Assembly (NCBI GenBank): GCA_964444385.1
Contig: CAYUHD010000020.1
Span: forward strand, 1-23,053
From: D2472 sp964444385
GTDB taxonomy: Bacteria > Pseudomonadota > Gammaproteobacteria > Magnimaribacterales > D2472
Direction: 5' to 3'
Length of the DNA stretch: 23,053 bases
The first letter of the stretch is position 1; every line of letters starts with the position of its first letter. Under the pieces are notes generated by a model. The model had not been told where the DNA came from and searched no databases. It saw nothing but the letters and a program-made list of their open reading frames with translations. This document shows, in pieces, positions 21,816-23,053 of this stretch. Both the position numbers and the translations under genes were made by a program.

Positions 21816-22783
21816 ATTTAATTAGAGGGCTTTCATTGTTTGGATTATGTTTTGCTTTTATAGTCATTGCGTTGGGCGCTTGGACGCGATTGGTTGATGC
21901 TGGTTTAGGGTGCCCAGATTGGCCAGGGTGTTACGGTTTTGTAGTTTTCCCAACCACAGAAACTGAAATTTTGTTAGCCGAACAAAGGTACCCCCAATTT
22001 CCATATGAAATAGACAAAGCAATTCCAGAGGTTGTACATAGATATTTTGCAGCTACCCTTGGGTTTATAGCAATCTTGTTGGTTGTCTTTGCTTTTAAGT
22101 ATAAATTGTTAACAAGAATTAAAGCCATAGCATCATTTCTATTGTTATTTATTTGTTGCCAGGGGCTGTTTGGCTATTTAACGGTTAGTTTGAAGCTTTT
22201 GCCAATCATAGTAACGGGGCATTTGTTCGGCGGTTTCATAACCCTTGGTTTATTTTTCTATCTATTTTTAAGCACTACTGATGGGATTCGAAATCATCAG
22301 ATTGGACATTTAAAACTGCTTGGTGCTATTGCCTTAATCGCTCTCATCACTCAGATATTCTTGGGCGCCTGGACAAGCACAAATTATGCCTCACTAGCAT
22401 GTGTTGATTTTCCAACTTGTCATGGAACGTTTATGCCTGAGATGAATTTTTCTGATGGATTTAACCTGTCTCAAGAAGTGGGACCAAACTATCTTTATGG
22501 CTTGTTAGATAATGAAGCAAGAGTAGCGATTCATTATTCTCATAGGATTAGTGCATTGGTTTTAACCTTAATTTTTTTTGTTTTAATTACTAAGCTTTGG
22601 TTCTCTAATGCAGCCCCTTTAGCTTCAACCCTAGGAGTAATACTGGTTACTCAAATATCGTTAGGAATTATGAATGTTGTCTATGTGCTTCCTTTGTATA
22701 TTGCTATCGCGCATAATTTGGTCGCAGCATTATTACTTTTAGCAACATTAATGGTTAATCTTGTGATTTGGAAAGATGAATAG
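21812..22783 (+). CDS. ctaA: Heme A synthase CtaA/Cox15
   Basis: CtaA oxidises the C8 methyl of heme O to a formyl group, giving heme A for cytochrome aa3. The protein has 323 residues and about eight helices in two four-helix halves. GAWTRLVDAGLGCPDWPGC holds the Cys34/Cys40 pair, and a second pair occurs in ACVDFPTCHG. Heme-ligand histidines sit in VVHRYFAA (His76), VTGHLFGGF, IHYSHRIS and AHNLVAAL. The start overlaps the previous gene (ATGA), and the end overlaps ctaB by 8 bases. Confidence 0.96.
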   Translation: MNLIRGLSLFGLCFAFIVIALGAWTRLVDAGLGCPDWPGCYGFVVFPTTETEILLAEQRYPQFPYEIDKAIPEVVHRYFAATLGFIAILLVVFAFKYKLLTRIKAIASFLLLFICCQGLFGYLTVSLKLLPIIVTGHLFGGFITLGLFFYLFLSTTDGIRNHQIGHLKLLGAIALIALITQIFLGAWTSTNYASLACVDFPTCHGTFMPEMNFSDGFNLSQEVGPNYLYGLLDNEARVAIHYSHRISALVLTLIFFVLITKLWFSNAAPLASTLGVILVTQISLGIMNVVYVLPLYIAIAHNLVAALLLLATLMVNLVIWKDE

Positions 22784-23053
22784 CTCGATCAAAAACTATT
22801 ATGAACTATGCAAACCTAACGTAGTTCTAATGATGTTGATTACTGCGCTTGTTGGCTCCTTGTTAGCTAGTAAAACCTTGGCCCCGCTATCTTTAATTGC
22901 GCTTGCAATGCTCGGCATTGGTTTGTGCGCATCTTCAGCAGCAGCAATTAATCAGATTATAGACAGAAAGGCAGATGCAAACATGAATAGGACTGCAAAT
23001 AGGCCGATTCCTCAGGGAGAAGTTTCACCCTTAAACGCATCAATTTTTGCTTT
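22776..23053 (+). CDS. ctaB: Heme O synthase (protoheme IX farnesyltransferase), 3' truncated by window edge
   Basis: CtaB/CyoE attaches a farnesyl group to heme B to form heme O, the substrate of CtaA. About 92 residues are visible. KPNVVLMMLITALVGS is the first helix, and NQIIDRKADANMNRTANRP (from about 59) is the prenyltransferase NxxxDxxxD active-site motif with the MxRTxxRP extension. The rest lies beyond the window; the full protein is usually near 290-300 residues. It starts inside the end of ctaA (8-base overlap), so it is part of the oxidase operon. Confidence 0.95.
   Translation, partial: MNSSIKNYYELCKPNVVLMMLITALVGSLLASKTLAPLSLIALAMLGIGLCASSAAAINQIIDRKADANMNRTANRPIPQGEVSPLNASIFA

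Overview
The window is AT-rich, tightly packed bacterial DNA. Its gene order points to a gammaproteobacterium with a small, streamlined genome; a marine SAR86-like lineage is my inference, not something the sequence proves. From memory, two blocks follow the Pseudomonas layout. The first is the origin-proximal block dnaN-recF-gyrB, acyltransferase, glycyl-tRNA synthetase, lipid A acyltransferase, trkA, fmt, def, tsaC, hemF, aroE. The second is the cytochrome oxidase block coxB-coxA-ctaG-coxC, DUF2909, surf1, thioredoxin-like protein, ctaA, ctaB. The DNA looks like a metagenome or single-cell scaffold: it contains exactly 100 N flanked by a 55-bp duplicated sequence.

Layout. 2-4051: replication genes dnaN (5' cut by the edge), recF and gyrB, with a perfect parS-like palindrome inside the 3' end of recF. 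4048-6289 (minus): a PlsC-type acyltransferase and a single-chain glycyl-tRNA synthetase. The synthetase is only apparently broken, by a scaffold gap. 6432-7295: a LpxL/HtrB-like acyltransferase. 7292-11603 (minus): potassium uptake genes trkH and trkA, then fmt and def. 11672-14619: a compact operon purE-tsaC-hemF-aroE plus a small zinc-ribbon gene.

14624-15937 is the most unusual part. An FNR-type box precedes three genes joined by ATGA overlaps: a Rieske-fold protein that has lost one cluster ligand, an unannotated 52-residue single-span membrane protein, and an FNR regulator with all four cluster cysteines. 16092-23053 is an aa3-type cytochrome c oxidase operon with its assembly factors (CtaG, SURF1, heme A and heme O synthases). 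It is interrupted by a tiny DUF2909 gene on the opposite strand, and ctaB is cut by the right edge.

How it fits together: HemF makes protoporphyrinogen IX using O2. CtaB and CtaA turn heme into heme O and heme A for CoxA. CtaG and SURF1 complete the metal centres. The small FNR operon, an oxygen sensor beside a degenerate Rieske protein, sits between the O2-dependent heme step and the O2-consuming oxidase. Several start codons lie about 8-12 bases after a -10-like hexamer, which suggests leaderless mRNAs. Convergent genes overlap at their stop codons. No tRNA, rRNA, CRISPR array, insertion sequence or prophage was seen, and no gene-free stretch exceeds about 155 bases.
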